Below, piece by piece: positions 1 to 9,498 of a stretch of 61,249 nt of DNA. Source of the stretch: JACQAI01 sp035507915 (GTDB lineage: Bacteria > Pseudomonadota > Alphaproteobacteria > Elsterales > Elsteraceae). The notes under the pieces were generated by a model that was not told where the DNA came from, did not search any database, and saw only the letters and a program-made list of their open reading frames with translations. The stretch spans positions 1-61,249 of the forward strand of contig DATJNS010000019.1 in NCBI GenBank assembly GCA_035507915.1, in the 5' to 3' direction. Position numbers and translations under genes: made by a program. Position 1 is the first letter of the stretch; each line of letters begins with the position of its first letter.

Positions 1-255
1 CAGCCCGGCGCGCATGATGCCGAGGAAGCTCACGAGATATTCGGCGCGATTGGCCGAGACGATGGCGACGCGGTCGCCGACCGTGAGGCCGCGCGCGGTC
101 AGTCCACGCGCCAGCGCATCGATCGCCGCGTCGAGCGCGCCGAACGTCCAGATGCGCGGGCCGGCCGCGTCGCCGAGATCGATCAGCGCCGGCGCGTCGC
201 GTTCGCCGCCGCGCGGAAACGCGGCACCCAGATTGTACGGCGTCGGCGCGATCAT
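1..255 (-). CDS. Acyl-CoA synthetase / AMP-dependent ligase, N-terminal fragment (runs off the window)
   Basis: Only the first 85 codons are present; the gene continues beyond base 1. The protein starts MIAPTPYNLGAAF and contains a segment like the N-terminal subdomain of the ANL superfamily (WTFGALDAAIDALARGL, then GLTVGDRVAIVSANRAEYLV), which fits a class I acyl-CoA or aryl-CoA synthetase. The adenylation motifs lie outside the window, so substrate cannot be guessed. It follows the VOC gene on the same strand, 11 bases after its stop, so the two are probably co-transcribed. The nearby Liv importer suggests that an imported carboxylic acid could be activated here; that link is inference. Confidence 0.75.
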   Translation of the reverse strand, partial: MIAPTPYNLGAAFPRGGERDAPALIDLGDAAGPRIWTFGALDAAIDALARGLTARGLTVGDRVAIVSANRAEYLVSFLGIMRAGL

Positions 256-266
256 TCGCGGATCGG

Positions 267-1100
267 TCAGGCGACGAACTCGAGGGTCGCGCCGAACGCC
301 TCGGCGGCCGGCACGCGCACACAGCCGTCGGCCTCGGCGCAGCGCACGCCGGCGCGCCGGAGCATCGCCGTCGTGCGCGCGAGATCGGCGGTGCGGAGGG
401 TCAGGCCGGCCATGTAGGCGCTGCGCCCCTGCGGGTCGGGCGCGGCGTCGCCATAGGTCTCGGCGAGCGCGCGCGGCGTCAGGATGTCGAAGCGGCTGAG
501 ACCGATCATGATGCTGGCGCCGTCTTGCGTCGCGCGCACGGCGTCCGGGCCGAACATCGTGCGGTACAGGGTCGCGGCGCCGGCCGGATCGGCGGCGGCG
601 ATCACTGCGCGCACCACGCCGATCGTGCCGTTGGGATGGCGGCGCCATTCGTCGCGCCACACCAAGTGGCGCGTCAGGTGATGGCAGAAATACAGCCGTC
701 CGTAATCGACCGCTTCGGGTTTGAGCCGGACCGTGCGGAACGCGGCGTTCTCGGTGCCGCTCGGCAGCGCGACCGGCCGCGAGAACTCGTTGGGTTCGCC
801 GACCGCGACGCCGGCGGCGGCGAGCGCCTCGTAGACCGCGCGCGAGTCGTCGGTGCCGAAGACCAATCCGTCGAGGCCGGCCGGAAAGCGCAGCAGATCG
901 GCGCGCGTCGCGTTCGGCCCGATGCCGATCAGCTCGAGGTACTCGGTGCCGAAGATCGCCAGGTGGTTCATCGACCCCAGCGTGTGGTAGCCGCGCGGCG
1001 TCAGCAGGAAGCCCAGGCGCTGATAGCACGCCAACGCCGCGTCCAGCTTGTCGCGGGCGTTGATGACGACGTGGTCCAGGGTCGGCATCGGCAACGGCAT
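267..1100 (-). CDS. VOC superfamily (glyoxalase-like) protein
   Basis: A 277-residue protein beginning MPLPMPTLDHVVINARDKLD, the usual opening strand of a glyoxalase/VOC fold with the metal-ligand histidine position (DHVVI). A second half (residues about 145-270) resembles a second VOC module, so the protein is probably a two-module VOC protein of the Glyoxalase_3-like type. The start at 1100 was chosen because an AAGGAGAC ribosome-binding site lies just upstream; a longer in-frame extension to 1211 has arginine-rich, non-native-looking sequence. It is divergent from the cupin gene over a 124-base spacer and probably precedes the acyl-CoA synthetase in one transcript. The reaction is unknown; isomerase, dioxygenase and binding roles are all possible. 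Confidence 0.7.
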   Translation of the reverse strand: MPLPMPTLDHVVINARDKLDAALACYQRLGFLLTPRGYHTLGSMNHLAIFGTEYLELIGIGPNATRADLLRFPAGLDGLVFGTDDSRAVYEALAAAGVAVGEPNEFSRPVALPSGTENAAFRTVRLKPEAVDYGRLYFCHHLTRHLVWRDEWRRHPNGTIGVVRAVIAAADPAGAATLYRTMFGPDAVRATQDGASIMIGLSRFDILTPRALAETYGDAAPDPQGRSAYMAGLTLRTADLARTTAMLRRAGVRCAEADGCVRVPAAEAFGATLEFVA

Positions 1101-1224
1101 GCGGGTCTCCTTCGCGTCCGCCGGTTGTAGGCCGTGGCGCGGCCGAGCACAACCGAGCCGGCCGCGGCGACGCGGCGTACGCATCGCGCCTGCTGGGCTA
1201 TAGTGCCGCAAACGGGAGATCGCG

Positions 1225-1719
1225 ATGGCTCAGAAGCGCATTGACGTCGGGACCCTGGCATCGATCGTCGGCACCAACTATCCGACGCCGTTCGACCGGC
1301 CGTGCCGCACCCGCAGCCGGCGCAAGCTGGGCGACGCGGCCGGCTTGACGCAGTTCGGCGTCAATCTCCTGACCCTGCCGCCGGGATCGTGGTCGAGCCA
1401 GCGTCATTGGCACACCCAGTCCGACGAGCTCGTGTACGTGCTGTCGGGCGAGGTCACCTTGGTGACCGACGGCGGCGAGGAGGTCCTGCGCGCGGGCGAT
1501 GCCGCCGGCTTCAAGGCGGGTGACGAGAATGGCCATTGCCTGCAGAACCGCTCCGACCGCGACGCACAGGTGCTCGAGATCGGCACGCGCGACCGCGGCG
1601 ACGCCGCGTTCTATCCGGGCATCGACCTGATGGCGCCGGCCGGCGGCAAGCCGGCGCTCTTCGCCCACCGCGACGGCACGCCATACGACAACATCCGACG
1701 GCGCGGACCGGAGGACTGA
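1225..1719 (+). CDS. Cupin-domain protein
   Basis: A 164-residue single-domain cupin. The first cupin motif is visible as HWHTQSDELVYVLSGE (residues about 67-82), with two histidines and a glutamate positioned as metal ligands. The second motif region is GDENGHCLQNRSDRDAQ. Small cupins of this kind are often sugar-phosphate isomerase-like or metal-binding accessory proteins; no substrate can be read. It is the first gene of the plus-strand run leading into livG nine bases later, so it is probably co-expressed with the transporter. It begins 124 bases from the divergent VOC gene. Confidence 0.8.
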   Translation: MAQKRIDVGTLASIVGTNYPTPFDRPCRTRSRRKLGDAAGLTQFGVNLLTLPPGSWSSQRHWHTQSDELVYVLSGEVTLVTDGGEEVLRAGDAAGFKAGDENGHCLQNRSDRDAQVLEIGTRDRGDAAFYPGIDLMAPAGGKPALFAHRDGTPYDNIRRRGPED

Positions 1720-1728
1720 GCCGCTCAA

Positions 1729-2495
1729 ATGTCCTCCATGGCGCTGCTCGAGATCACCGGCGTCACGCGCAGCTTCTACGGCGTGCAGGCGCTCGCGGGC
1801 GCCGAGCTCGCCGTGCGCGCCGGCACGGTGACCGGGCTGATCGGCCCCAACGGCGCGGGCAAGACGACGCTCTTCAACGTGATCTCGGGCCTGCTGCCAC
1901 CCGACGCGGGACGCATCGTGCTCGATGGCGTCGACATCACGGGCTGGCGGCCCGATCGCATCGCCGGCGCCGGGCTGGTGCGCACCTTTCAGATCGCGCG
2001 CGGCTTTCCGCGCCTGAGCGTGCGCGAGAACCTGATGCTCTACGCGCCGGACCAGCCGGGCGAGGGGGTGGTGCGGGCGCTCGTTCGTCCGGGCGGCGCA
2101 CGCCGGCGCGAGCGCGCGATCTCCGCGGACGCCGCGCGCCTGGCCGAGCGCTTGGCGCTCGACGGCGTGCTCGACCAGCCTGCGGCCGCGCTCTCGGGCG
2201 GCCAGAAGAAGCTGCTCGAGCTCGGGCGCGCGCTGATGGCGCGGCCCAAGCTGGTGCTGCTCGATGAGCCGGCGGCCGGCGTCAACCCGACCCTGGCGGC
2301 GACCTTGGCCGGCCACATCCGCGCGCTGGCGGACGAAGGCGTGACGTTCCTCGTGATCGAGCACGACATGGCGCTGATCGAGCGGCTGTGCGATCCCGTG
2401 ATCGTGATGACCGAGGGACGCCGGCTGGTCGAAGGCACGTTCGACCAGGTGCGCGCGGATCCGCGCGTCCAGGAAGCCTATCTCGGCGTGCGCGC

Positions 2496-2508
<13 letters not shown>
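1729..2508 (+). CDS. livG: Branched-chain amino acid-type ABC transporter, ATP-binding protein LivG
   Basis: A 259-residue cytoplasmic ATPase with Walker A (GPNGAGKTT), signature motif LSGGQKK, Walker B (LVLLDEPAAGVNP) and the switch histidine (VIEHDM). The insert after the Q-loop and the length fit LivG rather than LivF. It would energise import together with LivF, LivH, LivM and the periplasmic binding protein that follow. Starts at 1729 and 1738 are both ATG; a GGAGGA element 14 bases before the first makes either usable. The family imports amino acids, amides, urea or aromatic and aliphatic acids, so the name describes family, not substrate. Confidence 0.9.
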
Positions 2509-3218
<710 letters not shown>

Positions 3219-3264
3219 TGCCTCCAGTCTCCAACATGCGTCGATGAACCAGGGAGCTTGCCTC

Positions 3265-4467
3265 ATGACTCGATCGATCAGCCGCCGTCGCGCGTTGCGC
3301 GGCATCGGGGTGGCCGCCGTCTCCGCCGCCCTGCCGCTACGACTGGCGCGCGCCGATGCGCCGGCGATCACGCTCGGCACGCTGACGCCGATGACCGGCG
3401 CCGGCGGCAATTACGGACCGACCATGCGCGACGCGGTGGCCGCCGTGGTCGAGCAGGTCAATGGCGCGGGCGGGGTGCTCGGCCGGCGCATCGCGCTCGT
3501 CAGCGAGGACGACGAGACCAACCCGGAGGCCGGCGTGCGCGCCGCGCACAAGCTGATCGACGTCGACAAGGTGCCGGCGATCATCGGCACCTGGGCGTCG
3601 GCGGTCACCACCGCGGTCGCGCCGCTGTGCTGGGAGAGTAAGACCTTCCTCACCACCGTGTCGGGCGCCGACAGCATCACGTTGCTGCCGCATCAGGGCT
3701 ACCTGGTCCGCACCCAGCCCAACACCGTGCTGCAGGGCAAGACCTTCGCGTCGTTCGCGCTCGAGCTCGGCGCCAAGAAGGTCTACATCCTGATGCCGCA
3801 GACGCCGTTCACCGAGTCGATGAAGGAGACCATGACCAAGGTGCTGGCGGCGAAGGGCGCCACCTGCGACATCGACATCTACGACGCCAAGAAGACGAGC
3901 TATCGCTCGGAGGTCGACCAGGCGCTGCGCAGCCAGCCCGACACCTTGTATCTCGGCGGCTATTCGACCGACACCGCGGTGCTGCTGCGCGACATCTATC
4001 GCGCCGGGTTCAAGGGCCGCATGATCGCCCAGACCTACTCGATCGACGGCAAGCTGCTCGAGAGCGTGCCTCACGAGGCGACCGAGGGCATCTACTGCCT
4101 CGGGCCATCGCCGGCGACCGACAGCGGCGGCTACAAGAAGATCTGCGCGATGCTCAAGAAGGACACCCTCGATCCCTATTCGGCGCAAACCTACGATCAC
4201 GCCAATCTCGTGCTGCTCGCGATGGCGAAGGCGGGCGCCGCCACCGGCACGGCGATCCGCGACACCATCCGCAAGGTCAGCCAGGGCGCCGGCGTCAAGG
4301 TCGACAACGCGCCCGACGGCCTGAAGCTGCTCGCCCAGGGCAAGGACGTGAATTACGAGGGCGCCAGCGGGCCGTGCGACTTCGACGAGAAGGGCGACAT
4401 CCTGTCGGTCAAGTTCCGCTACGATCAGGTGAAGGGCGGCAAGTTCACGTTGCTGAAGATCGCGTGA
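3265..4467 (+). CDS. livK: Periplasmic substrate-binding protein of the Liv-type ABC transporter
   Basis: A 400-residue type I periplasmic binding protein (Peripla_BP_6 family). The N terminus MTRSISRRRALRGIGVAAVS carries a twin-arginine-like signal ending near ALPLRLARADA. The mature part opens ITLGTLTPMTGAGGNYGPTM, the characteristic first strand of this fold. The start at 3265 is preferred because AGGGAG lies eight bases upstream; two further upstream ATGs are less likely. Members with this layout bind branched-chain amino acids, amides, urea or organic acids. The adjacent acyl-CoA synthetase hints at an acid, but this is inference. Confidence 0.88.
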   Translation: MTRSISRRRALRGIGVAAVSAALPLRLARADAPAITLGTLTPMTGAGGNYGPTMRDAVAAVVEQVNGAGGVLGRRIALVSEDDETNPEAGVRAAHKLIDVDKVPAIIGTWASAVTTAVAPLCWESKTFLTTVSGADSITLLPHQGYLVRTQPNTVLQGKTFASFALELGAKKVYILMPQTPFTESMKETMTKVLAAKGATCDIDIYDAKKTSYRSEVDQALRSQPDTLYLGGYSTDTAVLLRDIYRAGFKGRMIAQTYSIDGKLLESVPHEATEGIYCLGPSPATDSGGYKKICAMLKKDTLDPYSAQTYDHANLVLLAMAKAGAATGTAIRDTIRKVSQGAGVKVDNAPDGLKLLAQGKDVNYEGASGPCDFDEKGDILSVKFRYDQVKGGKFTLLKIA

Positions 4468-4497
4468 GACAGGTCCGGGTCGCATCGTCGGCCTGAG

Positions 4498-5364
4498 GTG
4501 CTCGACCGCCCGCTGCAGCTGCTGCTCAACGGCCTGATGGCCGGCTCCGTCCTGACGGTGCCGGCGATCGGCTTCACCGCCATGTTTGCGGTGCTGCGCT
4601 TCCCCAACTTCGCGCTGGCCGCGCACATGACGATCGGCGCGTTCGCCGGGCTTGCCGCCAACACGCTGCTCGGGCTGCCCGCCGTCGCGTCGCTCGGCGC
4701 CGCCTTCGTCGTCGCCGGGCTCGCCGGCGTGGCGACCGACGTTACGGTTCTGAGGCCCTTGCGACCCTCGGGCGCGCTGACCGTCGCGATCGCCTCGATC
4801 GCGCTCAACATCGTGCTCGAGAACGCCGTGCGTTTCGGCTTCGGCAACGACCTGCGCGACTACGACCTGCCGCTGGTGCGCGATTGGAGCGTCGGTGGGC
4901 TGCGCGTCGGGCCGCAGCAGGTCGAGAACATGGCGCTGGCGCTCGCGATCATGGCCGGCGTCTTCGCGTTTCTCGCCTTCACGCGCACCGGCAAGGCGAT
5001 GCGTGCGGTCGCCGACAATCCGACCCTGGCCGCCATCAAGGGCATCGATCCGGAGCGCGTCGCCAGGTTGATCAGCTTCGCGGGCATGGGGTTGGCCGGC
5101 GCCGGCGGCATGCTGCTCGGGCTCGACACGTCGGTCGACCCGCTGCTCGGCTTCCGGGCGCTCCTGTCGGTGTTCGCTGCCGCGGTGGTCGGCGGGCTCG
5201 GCAGCATCCCGGGCGCGGTGGTCGGCGCGCTCGCCATCGGCGTCGCCGAGGAGATGTCGCTGCTCGCGCTGCCGTCGACCTACCGCACCGCGGTCGGTTT
5301 CGTCGCCATCCTGTTGTTCCTGACCTTCCGGCCGCGCGGCCTGTTGGGCGAGCGCGCGGTCTAG
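4498..5364 (+). CDS. livH: Liv-type ABC transporter inner-membrane permease LivH
   Basis: A 288-residue permease with about eight hydrophobic segments, starting with GTG at 4498 and reading MLDRPLQLLLNGLMAGSVL. The motif region GKAMRAVADNPTLAAIKGI, near two-thirds of the length, is the cytoplasmic coupling loop conserved in LivH. The C terminus FLTFRPRGLLGERAV is typical of the family. It pairs with LivM, whose gene begins two bases after its stop. Confidence 0.9.
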   Translation: MLDRPLQLLLNGLMAGSVLTVPAIGFTAMFAVLRFPNFALAAHMTIGAFAGLAANTLLGLPAVASLGAAFVVAGLAGVATDVTVLRPLRPSGALTVAIASIALNIVLENAVRFGFGNDLRDYDLPLVRDWSVGGLRVGPQQVENMALALAIMAGVFAFLAFTRTGKAMRAVADNPTLAAIKGIDPERVARLISFAGMGLAGAGGMLLGLDTSVDPLLGFRALLSVFAAAVVGGLGSIPGAVVGALAIGVAEEMSLLALPSTYRTAVGFVAILLFLTFRPRGLLGERAV

Positions 5365-5366
5365 CC

Positions 5367-6266
5367 ATGGCGAACTACCTGATCGCGATGGCGACCTTCG
5401 CGTCGATCTACGGCCTGCTGGCGCTCAGCCTGAACCTGATCTGGGGCCTGGCCGGCATGGTCAATCTGGGTCTCGCCGGCTTCTTCGCGGTCGGCGCCTA
5501 CGCATCGGCGTTGACGACCACGGCGGGCGGCATGCCGATCGTGCTCGGCCTGGTCGTCGCCGTGATCGCCGCCGGGCTCGCCGGTGTCGTCTTGACCCTG
5601 GTGACGGTGCGGCTGCGCGAGGATTATCTCGCGATCGTGACCCTGGGCTTCGCCGAGGTGGTGCGCCTGATCGCGCTCAACGAGACGTGGCTGACGCGCG
5701 GTGCCGACGGCATCTCGGGGATCCCCGGACCGTTCCGCGAAGCGCTCGGCGAGCGCTTCAACTTCGTCTTCCTGCTGCTCGCACTGGCGCTGCTCGGGCT
5801 CACCCTGGCGCTGGTCGAGCGGTTGCGCCTGTCGCCGTTCGGGCGCGTGCTGCGCGCGATCCGCGACGATCAGCAGGTCGCGGCGGTCGCCGGCAAGAAC
5901 GTGCTCGCCTTCAAGCTCAAGGCGTTCGCGCTCAGCGCCGCGCTCGCTGGTTTCGCGGGCGCGGTCTACGGCCAATACACGTCCTACATCGTGCCCGACA
6001 TCTTCGATCCCCTGATCACGATCTACATCTTCCTGGCGCTGACCGCGGGCGGCACCGGCAACAACTGGGGCGCGGTGCTCGGCGCTTTCCTGGTGGTGCT
6101 GGTGCTGGAGTCGACGCGCTTCATGGCCCCTTGGGTTCCCGGCCTGATCGGGGTTCAATATGCGGCGATGCGTGAGATGCTGGTGGGCAGCCTGCTGATC
6201 GTCGTCCTGATGGTGCGGCCGCGCGGCCTGCTGCCCGAACGGCTGCCTGCGCCGCCGGCCGGATGA
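5367..6266 (+). CDS. livM: Liv-type ABC transporter inner-membrane permease LivM
   Basis: A 299-residue permease starting MANYLIAMATFASIYGLLAL, with LSLNLIWGLAGMVNLGLAGF in the first helices and the coupling loop SPFGRVLRAIRDDQQVAAVAG. The C-terminal VRPRGLLPER is shared with LivH. The start follows the livH stop by two bases, so the two permeases are translationally coupled. This completes a full importer: two ATPases, two permeases and a binding protein. Confidence 0.9.
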   Translation: MANYLIAMATFASIYGLLALSLNLIWGLAGMVNLGLAGFFAVGAYASALTTTAGGMPIVLGLVVAVIAAGLAGVVLTLVTVRLREDYLAIVTLGFAEVVRLIALNETWLTRGADGISGIPGPFREALGERFNFVFLLLALALLGLTLALVERLRLSPFGRVLRAIRDDQQVAAVAGKNVLAFKLKAFALSAALAGFAGAVYGQYTSYIVPDIFDPLITIYIFLALTAGGTGNNWGAVLGAFLVVLVLESTRFMAPWVPGLIGVQYAAMREMLVGSLLIVVLMVRPRGLLPERLPAPPAG

Positions 6267-6280
6267 CGCGAGGAGACGCC

Positions 6281-6781
6281 ATGGCTTCATCGATCGAAAC
6301 CGCGTGGCTCGAGGCGGCGCGCGCCTTGGCGGCGCCCGGCCAGCCCACGCCGCTCTACCAGGCGCTCGACCGCGGCTTGGGTGCGGCGGTCGGCCACAAG
6401 CTGCTCACCTTGATGATCTACGATGCGCCATCGCGCAGCGTCGAGCGCGTCTACAGCAATCAGCCGGCCGCCTATCCGGTGGGCGGCAGCAAGCCGTACA
6501 GCGCGTCCACCTTGTTTGATCGCATCCTGATCGAGTGTCGGCCGGCGATCCTGCGCGACGCCGCGGAGATCCGCGCGGCATTCGTCGATCATGCGCTGAT
6601 CGCGCGGCTCGGCCTCGCCAGCTCGCTCCACCTGCCGGTCGTGCACGACGGCCGGGCGCTCGGCATGATGAACCTGCTGCACGAGGCGGGCCGGTACGAC
6701 GAGCCGCATGTCGGACTCGCGGAGCCGTTCGCGGCGCTCGCCGTCGCACCGTTCCTGGTCGCATTGAGGGGCCGCGCCTGA
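6281..6781 (+). CDS. Stand-alone GAF-domain protein
   Basis: A 166-residue protein consisting of little more than one GAF domain. Visible GAF features include LLTLMIYDAPSRSVERVYSN in the first sheet and SSLHLPVVHDGRALGMMNLL in the last. The start at 6281 is set by a GAGGAGAC ribosome-binding site; an upstream ATG at 6263 overlaps the livM stop and has no such site. It directly follows livM, so it may sense a metabolite linked to the importer. No output domain is attached, so its partner is unknown. Confidence 0.75.
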   Translation: MASSIETAWLEAARALAAPGQPTPLYQALDRGLGAAVGHKLLTLMIYDAPSRSVERVYSNQPAAYPVGGSKPYSASTLFDRILIECRPAILRDAAEIRAAFVDHALIARLGLASSLHLPVVHDGRALGMMNLLHEAGRYDEPHVGLAEPFAALAVAPFLVALRGRA

Positions 6782-6798
6782 GCCGGTCGACCGGCGCG

Positions 6799-8196
6799 TT
6801 GACGGCGGCGTTGACCGGCCGTCTCAACACGCTGCTGCTCGCGTCCCTGATCGCGCTGACCCTGCTCGGTGCGCTCACCGGGATCGCCGTCTTCTCGGTG
6901 GCGGGCGCCGCGTGCTGGCTCGCCTTCGCGTTGCTCGCGGTGACGACCTTGTCGCGCGCCGAGGCCGTGCTGCTGAGCGTGGCGGCGAGCGTCGGCGTCC
7001 TCGTCGCGATCCTCGCGGCGCATCCCGTCGCCGTGATGCTGCATGGGCTCGCCCAAGGCGCAGCCTACGCCAGCCTCGTGCTGGCGCTCAGCTTCGTGCA
7101 GGCGCCGGCCGAGGGCGCGCCGATGGTGCGGCGCTGCGGCACCTACCTGATCCAGCAGGGTCCGGGCCGGCGCTATCTGGCGCTCACCGCCGGGGCGCAT
7201 CTGTTCGGCAGCGTGCTCAATCTGGGCGCGATCGCGCTGCTCGGCAGCATGATCGAGCAAAGCAACACGCTGGAGGCCGCGGGCGGCGACGCGCGCGTGC
7301 GCGAGATCCGCCACCGCCGGATGGCGACTGCGCTGCTGCGCGGCTTCGGCACCACCACCTTGTGGTCGACCGGCTCGGTCGCGCCGTCCGTCATGCTGGC
7401 GATGTTCCCGGCGGTCAGCTGGCTGCAGCTCGCCGCCAACGGCCTCCTGCTCGCGGTCGTCATGATGGCGCTCGGCTGGGTGCTCGATCGTCTGCAGTGG
7501 TCGCGCGCGACGCGCATCCGCGCCGTCGTGGTCCAGAGCACCGACACGGCCGTGGGCGCGTTGCTGCCGATGGTCGCGCTGGTCGCCGCGATGGTGACGA
7601 GCGTGGTCGCGATCAAGCAGGTGTTCGGGCTCAGCTTGTCGATCGCGGTCGTGCTGGTCGTGCCGCTGGCGGCGACGATCTGGCTGCTGGTGCAGTACCG
7701 CAGCCTGGCCGTCACCGTGCGGCTGCTCGGCCGCCACTGCACGGTGCGGCTGCCGCGCATGCGCTGGGAGGTGCTCGGGCTGGGCTCCGCGGGCTTCATC
7801 GGCACCGGGATCGCCGCGCTAGTGCCGCCCGACGCGCTGCCGCACCTGCTCGATGCGCTGGCCTTGCCGCCCGCGGTGCTGCTCATCGCGGCCTCCGCCC
7901 TGATGCTCGGCATCGGTCAAATCGGCATCAACCCGATCGTGGCCTCGACCATCCTGGGCGGCGCGCTGAGCCATCTCGCCCACACGTCGGTGCCGCCGAT
8001 GGCGCTGATCACGGCGTTGATGGGCCCGTGGACGCTCTATGCCATGACATCGCCGTTCGCCGCCTCGGTCATCATGGCGGCACGCGTCGCCGAGACGACG
8101 CCGGCGACCCTGGGTCAGGTCTGGAACGGCTGGTTCCTGCTGCTCAGCTTCGCCGTGAGCTCGGCGATGGTGGTGGCGCTGGTCGCGCTCGGCTAG
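6799..8196 (+). CDS. Multi-pass membrane permease, IT-superfamily-like, substrate unknown
   Basis: About 465 residues with roughly ten to twelve hydrophobic helices. Two similar short segments are suggestive of a repeated ion-transporter fold: FGTTTLWSTGSVAPSVMLAM near the middle and GIGQIGINPIVASTILGG near the end. Helix-breaking Gly/Asn/Pro motifs of this kind are seen in ArsB/NhaD/DASS-like carriers; exact family membership is a guess. No ATG fits the N terminus. TTG codons at 6799 or 6811 are the best starts, just after the GAF gene stop. The last 53 bases overlap the convergent LysR gene. Confidence 0.6.
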   Translation: MTAALTGRLNTLLLASLIALTLLGALTGIAVFSVAGAACWLAFALLAVTTLSRAEAVLLSVAASVGVLVAILAAHPVAVMLHGLAQGAAYASLVLALSFVQAPAEGAPMVRRCGTYLIQQGPGRRYLALTAGAHLFGSVLNLGAIALLGSMIEQSNTLEAAGGDARVREIRHRRMATALLRGFGTTTLWSTGSVAPSVMLAMFPAVSWLQLAANGLLLAVVMMALGWVLDRLQWSRATRIRAVVVQSTDTAVGALLPMVALVAAMVTSVVAIKQVFGLSLSIAVVLVVPLAATIWLLVQYRSLAVTVRLLGRHCTVRLPRMRWEVLGLGSAGFIGTGIAALVPPDALPHLLDALALPPAVLLIAASALMLGIGQIGINPIVASTILGGALSHLAHTSVPPMALITALMGPWTLYAMTSPFAASVIMAARVAETTPATLGQVWNGWFLLLSFAVSSAMVVALVALG

Positions 8197-9022
8197 GCCG
8201 GACGATCGCCTCCAGCCACGCGATCGCCGCCGCGATGCGCGCCAGGGGACGCAGCTCGGGGTGGACCAGCAGCCACAGCTCGCGCGCCAGCACGGGCTTG
8301 CCGATCTGCTCGAGGCCTGGCTCGCGTCCGGCCAGGAAGCATGGCAACAGCGCGCGGCCGAGGCCGGCGCGCACCGCCTGCACGATCGCCTCGGCGTCGT
8401 TGACCTGCAGTGGCGCCACCGTGCCGGCGCGTGCGGCGCGCGCCGTCCACCGCGCCTGCGGCAGATGCGCGAGCCCATCCTCGTAGGTGATCCAGGGCAG
8501 GGCGTCGACGCCGCGCCGTCGCAATGCGAATACGGCGTAATCGAGCCGGCCGATGCGCCGCGCCAACGCGGTGCCGCGGTCGGGCCGCGCCAACCGCAGC
8601 GCGATGTCGGCCTCGCGCCGCGTCAGGTTCAGGTTGCGTGGTTCGCCGATCAGCTCCAGGCGCAGACCGGGATGCTGCACGCAGAAGCGCCGCGCGGCCG
8701 GGATGAGCAACCGATCGACCAGGATCGGCACCGAGGTGATGCGGACGACGCCGGCCGTGACGGCATCGCTGCCGGCGATCGCCGTCTCGAGCGCGCCGAT
8801 CTCCTGCTCGACGCGCTCGGCATGCGCGATTGCGGCGATGCCGGCGGCGGTCGGCTGGAGCAGACCGTCGCGACGGTCGAACAGGCGGGCGCCGATGCCC
8901 GACTGCGCGGCGGCCAGCCGGCGCGCGACCGTCGTCTGATCGACGCCGAGGCGACGCGCCGCCGCCGCCAAGGTCCCGGCGCGCGCCGCCGCCAGCACGT
9001 AGCGCAGGTCGTCCCAGTCCAT
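8144..9022 (-). CDS. LysR-family transcriptional regulator
   Basis: A 292-residue LysR regulator. The N-terminal winged helix reads MDWDDLRYVLAAARAGTLAA, then ARRLGVDQTTVARRLAA for the recognition helix; the LysR substrate-binding core follows (GVVRITSVPILVDRLLIP). MDWDDLRY is the usual N terminus of this family, so the start at 9022 is preferred over 9031 and 9058. The C-terminal 17 codons are read antisense to the end of the permease gene. It is divergent from the YciI-like gene and probably regulates that gene, the permease or both; the effector is unknown. Confidence 0.85.
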   Translation of the reverse strand: MDWDDLRYVLAAARAGTLAAAARRLGVDQTTVARRLAAAQSGIGARLFDRRDGLLQPTAAGIAAIAHAERVEQEIGALETAIAGSDAVTAGVVRITSVPILVDRLLIPAARRFCVQHPGLRLELIGEPRNLNLTRREADIALRLARPDRGTALARRIGRLDYAVFALRRRGVDALPWITYEDGLAHLPQARWTARAARAGTVAPLQVNDAEAIVQAVRAGLGRALLPCFLAGREPGLEQIGKPVLARELWLLVHPELRPLARIAAAIAWLEAIVRPSRARPAPPPSPSSRRS

Positions 9023-9024
9023 GG

Positions 9025-9040
9025 CCTGCATTTTTGCAGG
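9025..9040. promoter_or_regulatory. Inverted repeat CCTGCA-N4-TGCAGG beside the LysR start
   Basis: A perfect 6-bp dyad separated by four T residues lies immediately upstream of the LysR start codon. A second TGCAG occurs at 9068-9072 in the same divergent spacer. LysR regulators bind T-N11-A-type dyads between divergent promoters, so this could be an autoregulatory site. Its position right at the start codon would also allow translational effects. No binding evidence can be read from sequence. Confidence 0.35.
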
Positions 9041-9119
9041 TTCAAACGGCACTCCCATCGATTTTCTTGCAGATCACGCCCGGGCATGGTGAGGCGTCGT
9101 CAAACCGGTGAGGTGCGTC

Positions 9120-9416
9120 ATGCTTTACGTGGTCCTGTTCACCGACGAGCCCAGCCATGCCGCGGTGCGTCCGCGCCTGATGCCCGACCATTTGGCGTTT
9201 CTCGAGGCGAACAAGCATCGGATCCTGGCCGCAGGACCGCTGCGAGAGTCAGCCGACGGCGCGGCGACCCACGGGCTTTGGCTGGTCGACGCGCCCGACC
9301 CCGAGGCGGTCGCCGCGCTTTACCGTGCCGACCCGTTCTGGCCGACCGGCTTGCGGCGCGCGGTGCAGGTCTGGCAGTGGTCGCGCGTGTTCGCGGATGG
9401 GCAGCGCCAGATCTGA
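9120..9416 (+). CDS. YciI-family protein
   Basis: A 98-residue small protein beginning MLYVVLFTDEPSHAAVRPRL. The family pattern is visible as the N-terminal strand, MPDHLAFLEAN (conserved His), then the ILAAGPL segment and a late DPF motif (YRADPFWPTGL). YciI-like proteins have a ferredoxin-like fold with a conserved His/Asp pair of unproven catalytic role. ATG at 9120 is preferred over GTG at 9108 because GAGGT precedes it. It is divergent from the LysR gene. Confidence 0.8.
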   Translation: MLYVVLFTDEPSHAAVRPRLMPDHLAFLEANKHRILAAGPLRESADGAATHGLWLVDAPDPEAVAALYRADPFWPTGLRRAVQVWQWSRVFADGQRQI

Positions 9417-9498
9417 CTCGGTGGGCGAGCGGCCGGTTGCGGCCGCTTCGATTCGGACGCATGCTGGCGCGAATACGAGCGCCGGAGGAGCGTCCGAC

